Source: an uncultured Bacteroides sp. (GTDB lineage: Bacteria > Bacteroidota > Bacteroidia > Bacteroidales > Bacteroidaceae). From it: DNA of 64,000 nt. The translations under genes were made by a program, and so were the position numbers. Below, piece after piece: positions 1 to 7,756 of the stretch. The stretch is from assembly GCA_900553815.1 (NCBI GenBank), contig USEY01000002.1, positions 1 through 64,000 of the forward strand, given 5' to 3'. Under the pieces are notes generated by a model that ran no database searches, was not told where the DNA came from, and saw only the letters and a program-made list of their open reading frames with translations. Numbering within the stretch: the stretch's first letter is position 1; the number at the start of each line of letters is the position of its first letter.

Positions 1-39
1 ATGCGATTATCAAAGATTTCAAAGAACGATGTTTAATTT
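1..39 (+). other. possible 3' end of a gene cut by the window edge
   Basis: Two frames are open from the first base and stop early: one ends with TAA at 34-36, the other with TAA at 37-39 (ending ...DFKERCLI). Either could be the tail of the gene before the DUF5017 lipoprotein. In Bacteroidales that neighbour is usually a SusD-family protein, but too little sequence is present to identify it. Confidence 0.25.
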
Positions 40-86
40 AAAGTGCCCACTAGTGATCTGAACTATAAAAACAGAAAAGAAGAATT

Positions 87-1124
87 ATGAAACTGAATAA
101 ATTATTTATAGCATTGAGCGTAGCCAGCATGGCCTTCGCATCTTGCGAAAATGAATTGGTACAAGATGTCGAACTGGACATCGCCATCGAAACAAACGAC
201 AACGTTCAATTCGATGGTAAAACCATCACCGTAAAACAAGGTACCCCTATTCCGTTCAAAGTAGGCGGTGACCCTGACTTTCTAACTTTCTTCAGCGGTG
301 AAGCAGGAAAAGAATACCGCTACAAGGATCGTGTTACTGTAGAAGAAGATTTGATTGAAAGTTCGCGCTTACAGTTTAGCATCGTTACACAATATGGTAA
401 ACCTGAGAATATCTTACAGGTTCTGATTTCTGATAATTTCCCAGGATTAGCCACCAACGATTTTAAATCCGACTCTGTATTAGTAGAAGCGCATGAATGG
501 CAAACTTTAATTCCTCAAAGTGAATTACCAAAAGCATCTGGCACACTATCTTACGATGTTGATATGACACCCTATTTAGGTAAACGAATTGCCATTGCAC
601 TGTGTTATAAACCTTTTGATATCACACAGACCCAATCCCGTTTCCAATTCAACGACATGGCTATCATGAATACTTTGAAAAGTGGAGTTGAAACTAATCT
701 AACTGCTGAATCTTTTGGATTCACCGCTCTTAACATGTATTATGCACACCCCGACGTGCTGGATGCTACAGGAATCAGTGGCAACAGACGTACCTATATC
801 GGTGGAAAACCTTATGGCACAAATACCTCTACTTCAAACGTTTCCGGCTTATGGAATTTGAATAATCTTAGTGCATTCTTCATCCATAGCTCTAATGCCA
901 ATACTCCACTTATTTATACATGGTTAGTATCCAACTTGATAGTTGCCAACGCTTGTACCCCAGATAGCGGAACTGCTATCAAGAGCATGCACCAAAGACT
1001 GAACGCTTACAACTACACTTATAACACTCCCGGCACCTACACCGCCACCTTTGTAGCTACCAACGGAAACTACAAGCAGGAGACTTCGGTTGTGAAAGAG
1101 TACACAGTAGTTGTAACTGAATAA
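87..1124 (+). CDS. DUF5017-type surface lipoprotein
   Basis: This 345-residue predicted lipoprotein has a signal peptide ending in a lipobox around AFASC, which puts the lipidated cysteine at residue 20. The N-terminal half resembles the DUF5017 domain found beside SusC/SusD pairs and polysaccharide-degrading enzymes in Bacteroides; the last 50 residues look like a PKD-type beta-sandwich (GTYTATFVATN). A likely role is glycan capture on the outer membrane, but no binding residues can be named. It lies 192 bp before a PL8 lyase and is separated from it by two hairpins, so the lyase may have its own transcript. The gene is visibly more AT-rich than the lyase. The family call rests on recalled similarity, not a search. 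Confidence 0.65.
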   Translation: MKLNKLFIALSVASMAFASCENELVQDVELDIAIETNDNVQFDGKTITVKQGTPIPFKVGGDPDFLTFFSGEAGKEYRYKDRVTVEEDLIESSRLQFSIVTQYGKPENILQVLISDNFPGLATNDFKSDSVLVEAHEWQTLIPQSELPKASGTLSYDVDMTPYLGKRIAIALCYKPFDITQTQSRFQFNDMAIMNTLKSGVETNLTAESFGFTALNMYYAHPDVLDATGISGNRRTYIGGKPYGTNTSTSNVSGLWNLNNLSAFFIHSSNANTPLIYTWLVSNLIVANACTPDSGTAIKSMHQRLNAYNYTYNTPGTYTATFVATNGNYKQETSVVKEYTVVVTE

Positions 1125-1135
1125 GCTGACACAGA

Positions 1136-1172
1136 TATCTTCGGAGCCTCCCCCACAAAAGCTCCGAAGATA
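1136..1172 (+). terminator. hairpin after the DUF5017 gene
   Basis: A perfect 12-bp inverted repeat (1136-1147 against 1161-1172) with a 13-nt loop starts 12 bases after the stop codon. No T-run follows directly, so it could be a terminator or a 3'-end processing or stability hairpin. Confidence 0.5.
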
Positions 1173-1255
1173 CCCCAAGTAAAAAAACGTAAAACAAACC
1201 ATATATACGCAAGACTTCTGACCTTAATCAAATAATAGACCTTAATCATTTTGGA

Positions 1256-1292
1256 ACAGGGAGGAACCGAGAGGCTCCTCCCTGTATTGTTT
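1256..1292 (+). terminator. intrinsic terminator before the PL8 gene
   Basis: A perfect 10-bp stem (1256-1265 against 1276-1285) with a 10-nt loop is followed by the T-rich stretch ATTGTTT. It lies inside a theoretical TTG-initiated upstream extension of the PL8 frame, which argues that the lyase starts at the ATG at 1317. Confidence 0.65.
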
Positions 1293-1316
1293 AACCCCAA
1301 AATCCTAAAAAAACAA

Positions 1317-3362
1317 ATGAACCTATCTACATCCATCCGAACCATCGTCGTAGCCACCTGCTGCCTGCTTATGGCTGCCGGAGCTGTGGCCGACGATTTC
1401 GACGTCATCTACCAGCGCATGTACGAGAAATACCTCAGCAAGAATCCTGGCAAAGAGACCGTGGACGGACTGCTGAAGCTGATGTCGCCCGACGGCGCCT
1501 TCATCAACCTCAACTACCGCGCCACCGACGGCTCGCCGCGCAAGCATGTGCAGCACCTCATCACCCTGGCCTGCGCCTATCAGCAGCCGCAGAATGCCTA
1601 CTACCATAACTACAAGCTGAAGGAAGCCTACCTGAAGTCGCTTAACTTCTGGGTTGACACCAATCACCAGGCACAGAACTGGTGGTACCGCTACATACCC
1701 TACCCCAAGGAACTCTCGGCCAGCGTCGTACTGATGAACCAAGAGATAAAGCAGGACAAGGCCCTCTTCGACAAGACCATAAGCTACCTGCGCTGGAGCT
1801 ACGAAAAAGCAGCTCCACGCCACATGACCGGAGCCAACGGTGCCGACATCATCATGGGCTCGCTGGCTGCCAGCATCCTGACCCGCAACGAAGAGCAGAT
1901 GAAGGACTACCAGCAGAAGATGAGCCAGCTGCTCACCATACAGCCCGTTGAAGGCATCCAGCCCGACTACCTCTTTGCCCAGCACTGCGGCAGCGGACGC
2001 CAGCTCTACTTCACCAGCTATGGCAAGGAATTTGTCAACTCCATGCTCTCCTACCTGGAGTTCTGTAAAGGAACCCAATATCAGAGCGAAGGCGTCGACC
2101 TTCTGCAGCAGCTCTTCATACAAGGCGTGCAGTGGGTGTTCTTCAGCCGGCAGTACGACCCCAACAATGCCGGACGCTACATCCACTCCAACCAATTCTC
2201 CGATGCCGTGAAGGCTTTGGCCGAACGGGTCTACAAACTGAGCGACCCCGACACGAAAGAAGCCTCCAAGCTGGCCCTGCAACACATCAGCGGCGACAAC
2301 GGCCTGCAAGGCAACCGCATGTTCTGGCGCTTTGACTACATGATAAACCGCCGCACGAACTACATGGCCAGCAGCCGCATGACCTCTACCCGCACCGTGG
2401 GCAACGAGGCCGGGAACGGTGACGGCAACTTCAACTACTATGCCTCCAACGGCGTGAACTACCTCTTCGTGACCGGACGCGAGTACGACCGCGACTTCTT
2501 CAAGCGCTTCAACAACCGCCAGTATCCCGGCATCACCGCCGAACAAGGCAATGAGCCCCTGCCCATCCCCGACTGGGGCGAAGGCGGCGGCAACGGCAGC
2601 GACTTTGCCGGCGGCGTCAGCGACAGCATCTACGGTGCCTGCGGCATGAAGCTGGACCGCCACGGCCTGCAAGCCCACAAAGCGTGGTTCTACTTTGACA
2701 ACGAGTACGTCTGTCTGGGCAGCGGCATCAGCAATCCGCAAGGAAAGGCCGAGGTGCTGACCACCATCAACCAGTGCAATGCCGACGGAAAAGTGAACTA
2801 TGAAAACAACGGAAAAGCGGCCTCGCTGAAAGGCAAGCAGACGCTGACCGGCAACAAGTGGGTGCTCCACGGACAAGTAGGCTACTTCCTGCTCGACCCC
2901 AAGGCCACCTGCCACGTGTCCACAGCCAATGAGCTGTTCAGCCTGACCATCGACCACGGCCAGCGTCCTACCAACGGCAGCTATGCCTACCTGGTTCGCC
3001 CGGGCATGAAGAAAACCGCCGAGGCACAACAATATGCCACCGACCTGCCTGTGGAAATCCTGTCGAATACCACCGAGCTACAGGCCGTGCGCCACAAGTC
3101 GCTGGGACTGACCGAAGCTATCTTCTATGCCCCCGCCTCGCTCACCTTGCCCGACGGAACCGTGCTTCAGCCCGAAGCACCCTGTGCCCTGCTTTGGAAC
3201 GAGAAGACCGGCAAGCTGAACCTGGCCAATCCGCGCTGCGAGAGCGAGAACCCAGCCTCCATCCGCGTCAACGTCAGCCTCAACGGACAGACCCGCCAGC
3301 TCAACATTGCCCTGCCACAAGCCGAGAAATCCGGCCTCTCAGTAGCCACTCAGGTGCGCTGA
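1317..3362 (+). CDS. polysaccharide lyase family 8 (chondroitin AC / hyaluronate lyase type)
   Basis: This 681-residue enzyme is predicted to be exported by a signal peptide cleaved after AVA (about residue 25). PL8 lyases cleave chondroitin, dermatan or hyaluronan chains by beta-elimination, leaving unsaturated disaccharides. Family hallmarks are visible: NWW at 121-123 in the substrate cleft, TGAN ending at Asn174, His223 in AQHC, Tyr235 in SYG, Arg287 and Glu364 in NEAG. These match the Asn/His/Tyr/Arg/Glu set of Flavobacterium chondroitinase AC. Between His and Tyr there are three extra residues relative to my memory of that enzyme. The length fits the roughly 700-residue AC/hyaluronate class, not the 1000-residue ABC class. 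The ATG at 1317 is preferred over an upstream TTG because a terminator hairpin lies between them. Exact substrate is not determined. Confidence 0.85.
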   Translation: MNLSTSIRTIVVATCCLLMAAGAVADDFDVIYQRMYEKYLSKNPGKETVDGLLKLMSPDGAFINLNYRATDGSPRKHVQHLITLACAYQQPQNAYYHNYKLKEAYLKSLNFWVDTNHQAQNWWYRYIPYPKELSASVVLMNQEIKQDKALFDKTISYLRWSYEKAAPRHMTGANGADIIMGSLAASILTRNEEQMKDYQQKMSQLLTIQPVEGIQPDYLFAQHCGSGRQLYFTSYGKEFVNSMLSYLEFCKGTQYQSEGVDLLQQLFIQGVQWVFFSRQYDPNNAGRYIHSNQFSDAVKALAERVYKLSDPDTKEASKLALQHISGDNGLQGNRMFWRFDYMINRRTNYMASSRMTSTRTVGNEAGNGDGNFNYYASNGVNYLFVTGREYDRDFFKRFNNRQYPGITAEQGNEPLPIPDWGEGGGNGSDFAGGVSDSIYGACGMKLDRHGLQAHKAWFYFDNEYVCLGSGISNPQGKAEVLTTINQCNADGKVNYENNGKAASLKGKQTLTGNKWVLHGQVGYFLLDPKATCHVSTANELFSLTIDHGQRPTNGSYAYLVRPGMKKTAEAQQYATDLPVEILSNTTELQAVRHKSLGLTEAIFYAPASLTLPDGTVLQPEAPCALLWNEKTGKLNLANPRCESENPASIRVNVSLNGQTRQLNIALPQAEKSGLSVATQVR

Positions 3363-3389
3363 GCCGAATCCAAACTTGAATAAAGCAAA

Positions 3390-3435
3390 AAAGGACATAC
3401 CAGCCCTATAGACGGCTGATATGTCCTTTCCTTTT
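3390..3435 (+). terminator. intrinsic terminator of the PL8 gene
   Basis: A 16-bp stem with one mismatch (3390-3405 against 3414-3429) has a short loop and is followed by CCTTTTTCC. It begins 27 bases after the lyase stop codon. Confidence 0.75.
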
Positions 3436-3473
3436 TCCATACCCACTGATTTAAAGGCATTTATCACTGCCTC

Positions 3474-3583
3474 GATAGTAGTTAACTCCTCGTTTGATAG
3501 CAGTTAACTACTATCACGTTAGCAGTGTACTCCTCAAACGATAGCAGTTAACTGCTATCGCGATAAGTCTTAACTACTATCAA
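3474..3583. repeat. 22-bp palindrome array, class I, five units
   Basis: Units begin at 3474, 3496, 3518, 3540 and 3562, exactly 22 bp apart. The core approximates AGCAGTTAACTGCT, a perfect palindrome; the central dinucleotides are TA, TA, GT, TA and a degenerate TA unit. The array sits between the convergent PL8 and dihydrouridine synthase genes, downstream of the PL8 terminator. The same family recurs at 37026, 55550 and 63887. Confidence 0.9.
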
Positions 3584-3589
3584 ACGCCC

Positions 3590-4591
3590 TCAGGCATTGC
3601 CTTCCGCAGCGGCAAAATACGTGTTTTCCACCTCGTCAAAGATGCGAAACAGTTCCTCTTTTGTCTCCGCCCGCAGCATGGCAATGCGCGTGTCGCGGAA
3701 GTTGGGAATGCCCTTGAACAACGGGCTGGCTGCCAGATGGCGCCGCACGTGCAGGATGCCACGCCGCTCGTCCAGCAGATTGACGCTGTCCTCCACTTCC
3801 TGCCGCAGCACCTCCATGCGCCACCGCGTACTCAGGGGTGGCAATTCCTCACCCGTCTCCAGATAATGTTTCACCTCTTTGAATATCCAAGGCCGCCCGA
3901 AGCTGGCGCGGCCTATCATGATGGCATCCACGCCGTAGCGGTCAAAACATTCGCGCGCCCGTTGCGGAGTGGTCACATCACCGTTGCCAATGATGGGAAT
4001 GTGCATGCGCGGATTGTTCTTTACCTCGCCTATGAGCGTCCAGTCGGCCTCGCCCGTATACATCTGTGCACGCGTCCGGCCGTGAATGGTCAGGGCACTG
4101 ATGCCGCAGTCTTGCAGCTGTTCGGCCAGGTCGACGATGATTTTGTGCTCGGCGTCCCAGCCCAAGCGCGTCTTCACGGTGACGGGAATCTTCACGGCAT
4201 CGACCACGGCACGGGTGATTTCGAGCATCAGCGGAATGTTCTGCAGCATACCCGCTCCGGCACCCTTGCCGGCCACACGCTTCACGGGGCAGCCGAAGTT
4301 GATGTCCAGTATGTCGGGGCGTGCCTGCTCCACTATCTTGGCAGCCTCTACCATCGTGGCCGTATCACGTCCGTATATCTGTATGGCCACGGGCCGCTCC
4401 TCGTCGCTGATGTTCAGTTTCTGCTCCGTGCGGCTGATGGAGCGTATCAACGCATCGGCCGATACGAATTCGGTATATACCATGTCGGCGCCAAAGCGCT
4501 TGCACATCAGTCGGAAGGCGGGATCTGTCACGTCCTCCATGGGGGCGAGCAGCACAGGCCGCGGGCCCAGGTCTATGTTGGCTATCTTCAT
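3590..4591 (-). CDS. dus: tRNA-dihydrouridine synthase (DusB-like)
   Basis: This 333-residue flavoenzyme would reduce specific uridines in tRNA D-loops with NADPH and FMN. The N-terminus has the family signature LLAPMEDVTDPAFR, followed by INFGCP, whose cysteine is the catalytic acid, and a phosphate-binding segment (GNGD, then IMIGRASFGRPW). It folds as a TIM barrel with a C-terminal helical domain. The start at 4591 (MKIANI) is chosen because a longer in-frame extension would overlap the divergent U32 gene and its promoter. The 70-bp gap to that gene holds a -7 box for each direction. Both neighbours belong to tRNA or RNA modification families, so shared control is plausible. Confidence 0.9.
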   Translation of the reverse strand: MKIANIDLGPRPVLLAPMEDVTDPAFRLMCKRFGADMVYTEFVSADALIRSISRTEQKLNISDEERPVAIQIYGRDTATMVEAAKIVEQARPDILDINFGCPVKRVAGKGAGAGMLQNIPLMLEITRAVVDAVKIPVTVKTRLGWDAEHKIIVDLAEQLQDCGISALTIHGRTRAQMYTGEADWTLIGEVKNNPRMHIPIIGNGDVTTPQRARECFDRYGVDAIMIGRASFGRPWIFKEVKHYLETGEELPPLSTRWRMEVLRQEVEDSVNLLDERRGILHVRRHLAASPLFKGIPNFRDTRIAMLRAETKEELFRIFDEVENTYFAAAEGNA

Positions 4592-4612
4592 AATTCTGTT
4601 GGATTTAGGCTG

Positions 4613-4620
4613 CAAAAGTA
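4613..4620 (-). promoter_or_regulatory. -7 box for the dihydrouridine synthase gene
   Basis: TACTTTTG reads on the minus strand and fits the Bacteroides -7 consensus TAnnTTTG. It lies 22 bp upstream of the start at 4591. It is only 12 bp from the -7 box of the opposite gene, so the two promoters are interleaved. Confidence 0.6.
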
Positions 4621-4632
4621 CGGAAAAATATC

Positions 4633-4640
4633 TACCTTTG
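4633..4640 (+). promoter_or_regulatory. -7 box for the U32 gene
   Basis: TACCTTTG on the plus strand matches TAnnTTTG and lies 21 bp before the ATG at 4662, implying a short leader. No convincing -33 TTTG was seen. Confidence 0.6.
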
Positions 4641-4661
4641 CCACACAACTGATAAAAAGAC

Positions 4662-5945
4662 ATGGAACTGAAAGACTTTGAAATCATGGCTCCCGTGGGC
4701 TCGCGCGAATCGCTGGCCGCCGCCATACAGGCAGGAGCCGACTCCATCTACTTCGGTATCGAAAACCTGAACATGCGCGCCCGCTCGGCCAACACGTTTA
4801 CCATTGACGACCTGCGCGAGATAGCCCGCACATGCGACGAGCACGGCATGAAGAGCTACCTCACCGTCAATACCATCATCTACGACCAGGACATCCCGCT
4901 GATGCGCACCATCGTGCGTGCAGCCAAGGAAGCCGGCATATCTGCCATCATAGCCGCCGACGTGGCCGTCATGACCTACGCCCGCGAGATAGGTCAGGAG
5001 GTACACCTCAGCACGCAGCTCAACATCAGCAACGTGGAGGCGCTGCGCTTCTACGCCCAGTTTGCCGATGTAGTGGTGCTGGCACGCGAGCTCAACCTCG
5101 ACCAGGTGGCCGAAATCTACCGCCACATCTGCGAGGAGAACATCTGCGGCCCGTCGGGTCAGCGCATCCGCATCGAGATGTTCTGCCACGGCGCGCTGTG
5201 CATGGCTGTCAGCGGCAAGTGCTACCTGTCGCTCCACCAGATGAACAACTCGGCCAACCGCGGTGCCTGCATGCAGGTATGCCGCCGCTCGTACATTGTG
5301 CGCGACAAGGAGACCGACGCCGAACTGGAGATTGACAACCAGTACATCATGTCGCCCAAAGACCTGAAGACCATCCACTTCATGAACAAGATGATGGACG
5401 CCGGCGTGCGGGTGTTCAAGATTGAAGGCCGTGCCCGCGGCCCCGAGTACGTGCGCACCGTGGTAGAGTGCTACAAAGAGGCTATCCGCGCCTACCTGGA
5501 CAACACGTTCACCGACGAGAAGATTGAAGAATGGAACCGCCGCCTGGCCACCGTCTTTAACCGAGGCTTCTGGGACGGCTACTACCTGGGCCAGCGCCTG
5601 GGCGAGTGGACCAAGAACTACGGTTCGGCAGCCACCGAGCGCAAGATATACGTGGGCAAGGGCATCCGCTACTTCTCCAACATCGGCGTGGCCGAGTTCC
5701 TGGTAGAGGCGGCCGAAATCAGCGTGGGCGACAAGCTGCTCATCACCGGTCCGACCACCGGCGCCGAGTATGTCACGCTGGAGGAAGCGCGCGTCGACCT
5801 GAAACCCGTGCAAACGGTTCACAAAGGCGAGCACTTCTCCATGAAGTCCGTCAAGATTCGCCCCAGCGACAAGCTCTACAAGCTGGTGAGCGTGGAAGAG
5901 CTGAAGCGCTTCAAGGGACTGGACGTGGAGCATCAGAGAGGATAA
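4662..5945 (+). CDS. peptidase U32 family protein (TrhP/RlhA-like RNA hydroxylation type)
   Basis: This 427-residue protein is often annotated as a collagenase, but U32 members studied in E. coli and Bacillus (TrhP/YegQ, RlhA) take part in tRNA or rRNA hydroxylation, with TrhP using prephenate. The sequence starts with the U32 beta-barrel pattern (IMAPVGSRESL, then GADSIYFG). Clustered cysteines appear in FCHGALC, SGKCYLS and NRGACMQVCR, the region expected to hold an iron-sulfur cluster. There is no signal peptide, so a cytoplasmic role fits better than secreted proteolysis. It is divergent from a dihydrouridine synthase, which supports an RNA-modification job. Which position it modifies cannot be told. 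Confidence 0.8.
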   Translation: MELKDFEIMAPVGSRESLAAAIQAGADSIYFGIENLNMRARSANTFTIDDLREIARTCDEHGMKSYLTVNTIIYDQDIPLMRTIVRAAKEAGISAIIAADVAVMTYAREIGQEVHLSTQLNISNVEALRFYAQFADVVVLARELNLDQVAEIYRHICEENICGPSGQRIRIEMFCHGALCMAVSGKCYLSLHQMNNSANRGACMQVCRRSYIVRDKETDAELEIDNQYIMSPKDLKTIHFMNKMMDAGVRVFKIEGRARGPEYVRTVVECYKEAIRAYLDNTFTDEKIEEWNRRLATVFNRGFWDGYYLGQRLGEWTKNYGSAATERKIYVGKGIRYFSNIGVAEFLVEAAEISVGDKLLITGPTTGAEYVTLEEARVDLKPVQTVHKGEHFSMKSVKIRPSDKLYKLVSVEELKRFKGLDVEHQRG

Positions 5946-5950
5946 TAACA

Positions 5951-6062
5951 ATGGTGAATGATTAATGGTGAATGGTTAATGACAGGCAGTTGTGCAGACT
6001 GATATAGGCCATCCAGCATCCACCGTTTACTATTAATCATTTACCATTCACCATTAATCATT
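5951..6062. repeat. 7-bp-period repeats forming a 26-bp inverted repeat
   Basis: From 5951 the sequence runs in heptads related to ATGGTTA/ATGGTGA. The segment 5957-5982 is complementary to 6037-6062 at 25 of 26 positions, with 54 nt between the arms. The structure fills the gap between the U32 and thioesterase genes and ends 6 bp before the latter's ATG, so in RNA it could form a large hairpin over the translation start. Confidence 0.8.
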
Positions 6063-6068
6063 ATTACT

Positions 6069-6473
6069 ATGGCAGAAAAATACATCTACGAGTTGGAAAT
6101 GAAGGTGCGCGACTACGAGTGCGACCTGCAAGGCATTGTGAACAACGCCAACTACCAGCATTACCTGGAACATACGCGCCATGAGTTCCTCACCTGCCTG
6201 AATGTCAGCTTTGCACAGCTCCATAAGGAAGGTATCGACCCCGTCGTAGCACGCATCAGCATGGCCTTCAAGACGCCGTTGAAGAGTGGTGACGAGTTCA
6301 TCTCCAAACTCTACCTGAAGAAGGAGGGCATCAAGTACATCTTCTACCAGGACATCTTCCGCAAGAGCGACGGCAAGGTCGCACTGAAGGGCGTAGTCGA
6401 GACGGTGTGCGTAGTCAACGGCCGGTTGAGCGACAGCGAACTGTTCGACCGCCTGTTTGCGTCTTATATTTAG
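6069..6473 (+). CDS. acyl-CoA thioesterase, 4HBT hotdog fold (YbgC-like)
   Basis: This 134-residue single-domain hotdog protein probably hydrolyses an acyl-CoA or acyl-ACP thioester in the cytosol. The active-site motif of the 4-hydroxybenzoyl-CoA thioesterase family is present as YECDLQGIVNNANYQHYLE, with Asp19 as the predicted catalytic residue. The length is typical. It lies 123 bp after the U32 gene across the heptad repeats and 26 bp before dprA, so it is likely co-transcribed with dprA. The natural substrate is unknown. Confidence 0.85.
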   Translation: MAEKYIYELEMKVRDYECDLQGIVNNANYQHYLEHTRHEFLTCLNVSFAQLHKEGIDPVVARISMAFKTPLKSGDEFISKLYLKKEGIKYIFYQDIFRKSDGKVALKGVVETVCVVNGRLSDSELFDRLFASYI

Positions 6474-6499
6474 TTGACTCATATCCAACACCTACTACC

Positions 6500-7633
6500 A
6501 TGTACACCGACGAACGCCTCTGCAGCATTGCCCTGACCTTGTGCAACGGCATCGGCCACATCGGCGCCAAGCGCCTGATAGAGGCTGCCGGCAGCGCGTG
6601 CGACGTCTTTGCACGCCGCAACGACCTGCCCCGTCTGCTGCCCGGCCTGCACGCCTCCACCCTGCAAGCGCTGGACAACCCATCGGCCTTCCGCCGTGCC
6701 GAGCAGGAACTGGAGTTCGTGGAGAAAAACCACTTGCGTTGCCTCACCCTGAAAGACGAGGCCTATCCCTCGCGCCTGCTGGAGTGCGAGGACGCACCTA
6801 CCGTACTCTTCTTCAAAGGGAACGTCGACCTCAACCGCCGCCATATCGTCAGCATGGTAGGCACACGCCAGGCCACCGACTACGGCAAGCAGTTCTGCGA
6901 CACCTTTGTGCGCGAGCTGTCCGCGCTCTGCCCTGACGTCATCATCGTAAGCGGCCTGGCCTACGGCATCGACATCCACTCGCACCGCGCCGCCCTGGCC
7001 AACCACCTACCCACCATCGGTGTGCTGGCCCACGGACTGGACCGCATCTATCCCTACGTACACCGCAAGACAGCCGTCGACATGCTGACTGACGGTGGCC
7101 TGCTGACCGAATACCTGACCGGAACAAGCCCCGATCGCTTCAATTTCGTGGGTCGCAACCGCATCGTGGCGGGCATGAGCGACGCTACGGTCGTCGTAGA
7201 GTCTGGCAGCAAGGGCGGCTCGCTCATCACCGCCGAACTAGCTTCGGGCTACAACCGCGAAAGCTTTGCCGTGCCCGGCCGCATAGGCGACGCTTGTTCA
7301 ACGGGCTGCAACGAACTGATACGACGCAACAAGGCCGCACTCATCCAGTCGGCAGCCGACTTCGTAGAGGCCATGGGCTGGCAGGAACGTGCCAAAGGCA
7401 AGCATCCGGAACCCGTGCAAGGCAACCTCTTCCCCGAACTGAGCGAAGAGGAAGAAGCCGTGGTGCGCATCCTTGTACGCGAAGGCGACACACACATCAA
7501 CATCCTGTCCGTACAGTCAAACATCCCCGTACACCGCCTGAGTGCCATGCTCTTCGAGCTGGAGATGAAAGGCGTGGTAAGGCCGCTGGTGGGCGGCATG
7601 TACCGCCAGTTGCTGCGCAAGTCAATGAAATAA
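6500..7633 (+). CDS. dprA: DNA-processing protein DprA
   Basis: This 377-residue protein binds incoming single-stranded DNA and loads RecA during natural transformation; many non-competent bacteria keep it. An N-terminal helix-hairpin-helix-like segment (about 1-60) precedes the Rossmann-fold DprA core, with VGTRQATDYG near 120, SGLAYGID at 151-158, FVGRNRIVAG from 216 and GSKGGSLIT at 236-244. The last 60 residues look like a winged helix. The start at 6500 (MYTDERL) is preferred because the frame upstream runs into the thioesterase gene. It is followed by a strong terminator at 7662-7709. Confidence 0.95.
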   Translation: MYTDERLCSIALTLCNGIGHIGAKRLIEAAGSACDVFARRNDLPRLLPGLHASTLQALDNPSAFRRAEQELEFVEKNHLRCLTLKDEAYPSRLLECEDAPTVLFFKGNVDLNRRHIVSMVGTRQATDYGKQFCDTFVRELSALCPDVIIVSGLAYGIDIHSHRAALANHLPTIGVLAHGLDRIYPYVHRKTAVDMLTDGGLLTEYLTGTSPDRFNFVGRNRIVAGMSDATVVVESGSKGGSLITAELASGYNRESFAVPGRIGDACSTGCNELIRRNKAALIQSAADFVEAMGWQERAKGKHPEPVQGNLFPELSEEEEAVVRILVREGDTHINILSVQSNIPVHRLSAMLFELEMKGVVRPLVGGMYRQLLRKSMK

Positions 7634-7661
7634 AGAACTTGCCAGGTATTATATAGAAACA

Positions 7662-7709
7662 AATGAAACGGAATACCTGTCCCGGCATTCCGCTTCATTC
7701 GCTTTTTTT
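7662..7709 (+). terminator. intrinsic terminator after dprA
   Basis: A 16-bp stem with two mismatches (7662-7677 against 7684-7699) has a 6-nt loop and is followed by CGC and seven T residues (7703-7709). Confidence 0.8.
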
Positions 7710-7712
7710 CTG

Positions 7713-7720
7713 TATGTTTG
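7713..7720 (+). promoter_or_regulatory. -7 box for the M20 hydrolase gene
   Basis: TATGTTTG matches TAnnTTTG and lies 36 bp before the ATG at 7757, just after the dprA terminator. The surrounding CTGTAnnTTTGCACACACAA is shared with the orphan promoter-like site at 25578. Confidence 0.65.
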
Positions 7721-7756
7721 CACACACAATATAGAAAACATAAAGAATAGACTCTC

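Noticed and set aside
1323..3032. A 569-codon minus-strand open frame
   Set aside because: It lies antisense to the PL8 lyase with intact catalytic motifs; composition is low-complexity Val/Ala/Gly with no domain.
4662..5945. Secreted collagenase
   Set aside because: U32 proteins are often labelled so, but this one has no signal peptide and has the cysteine cluster of the RNA-hydroxylation group.
5957..6062. Invertible promoter (phase-variation switch)
   Set aside because: The inverted repeats enclose only 54 bp with no promoter box, and no recombinase is nearby; the heptad nature explains the symmetry better.
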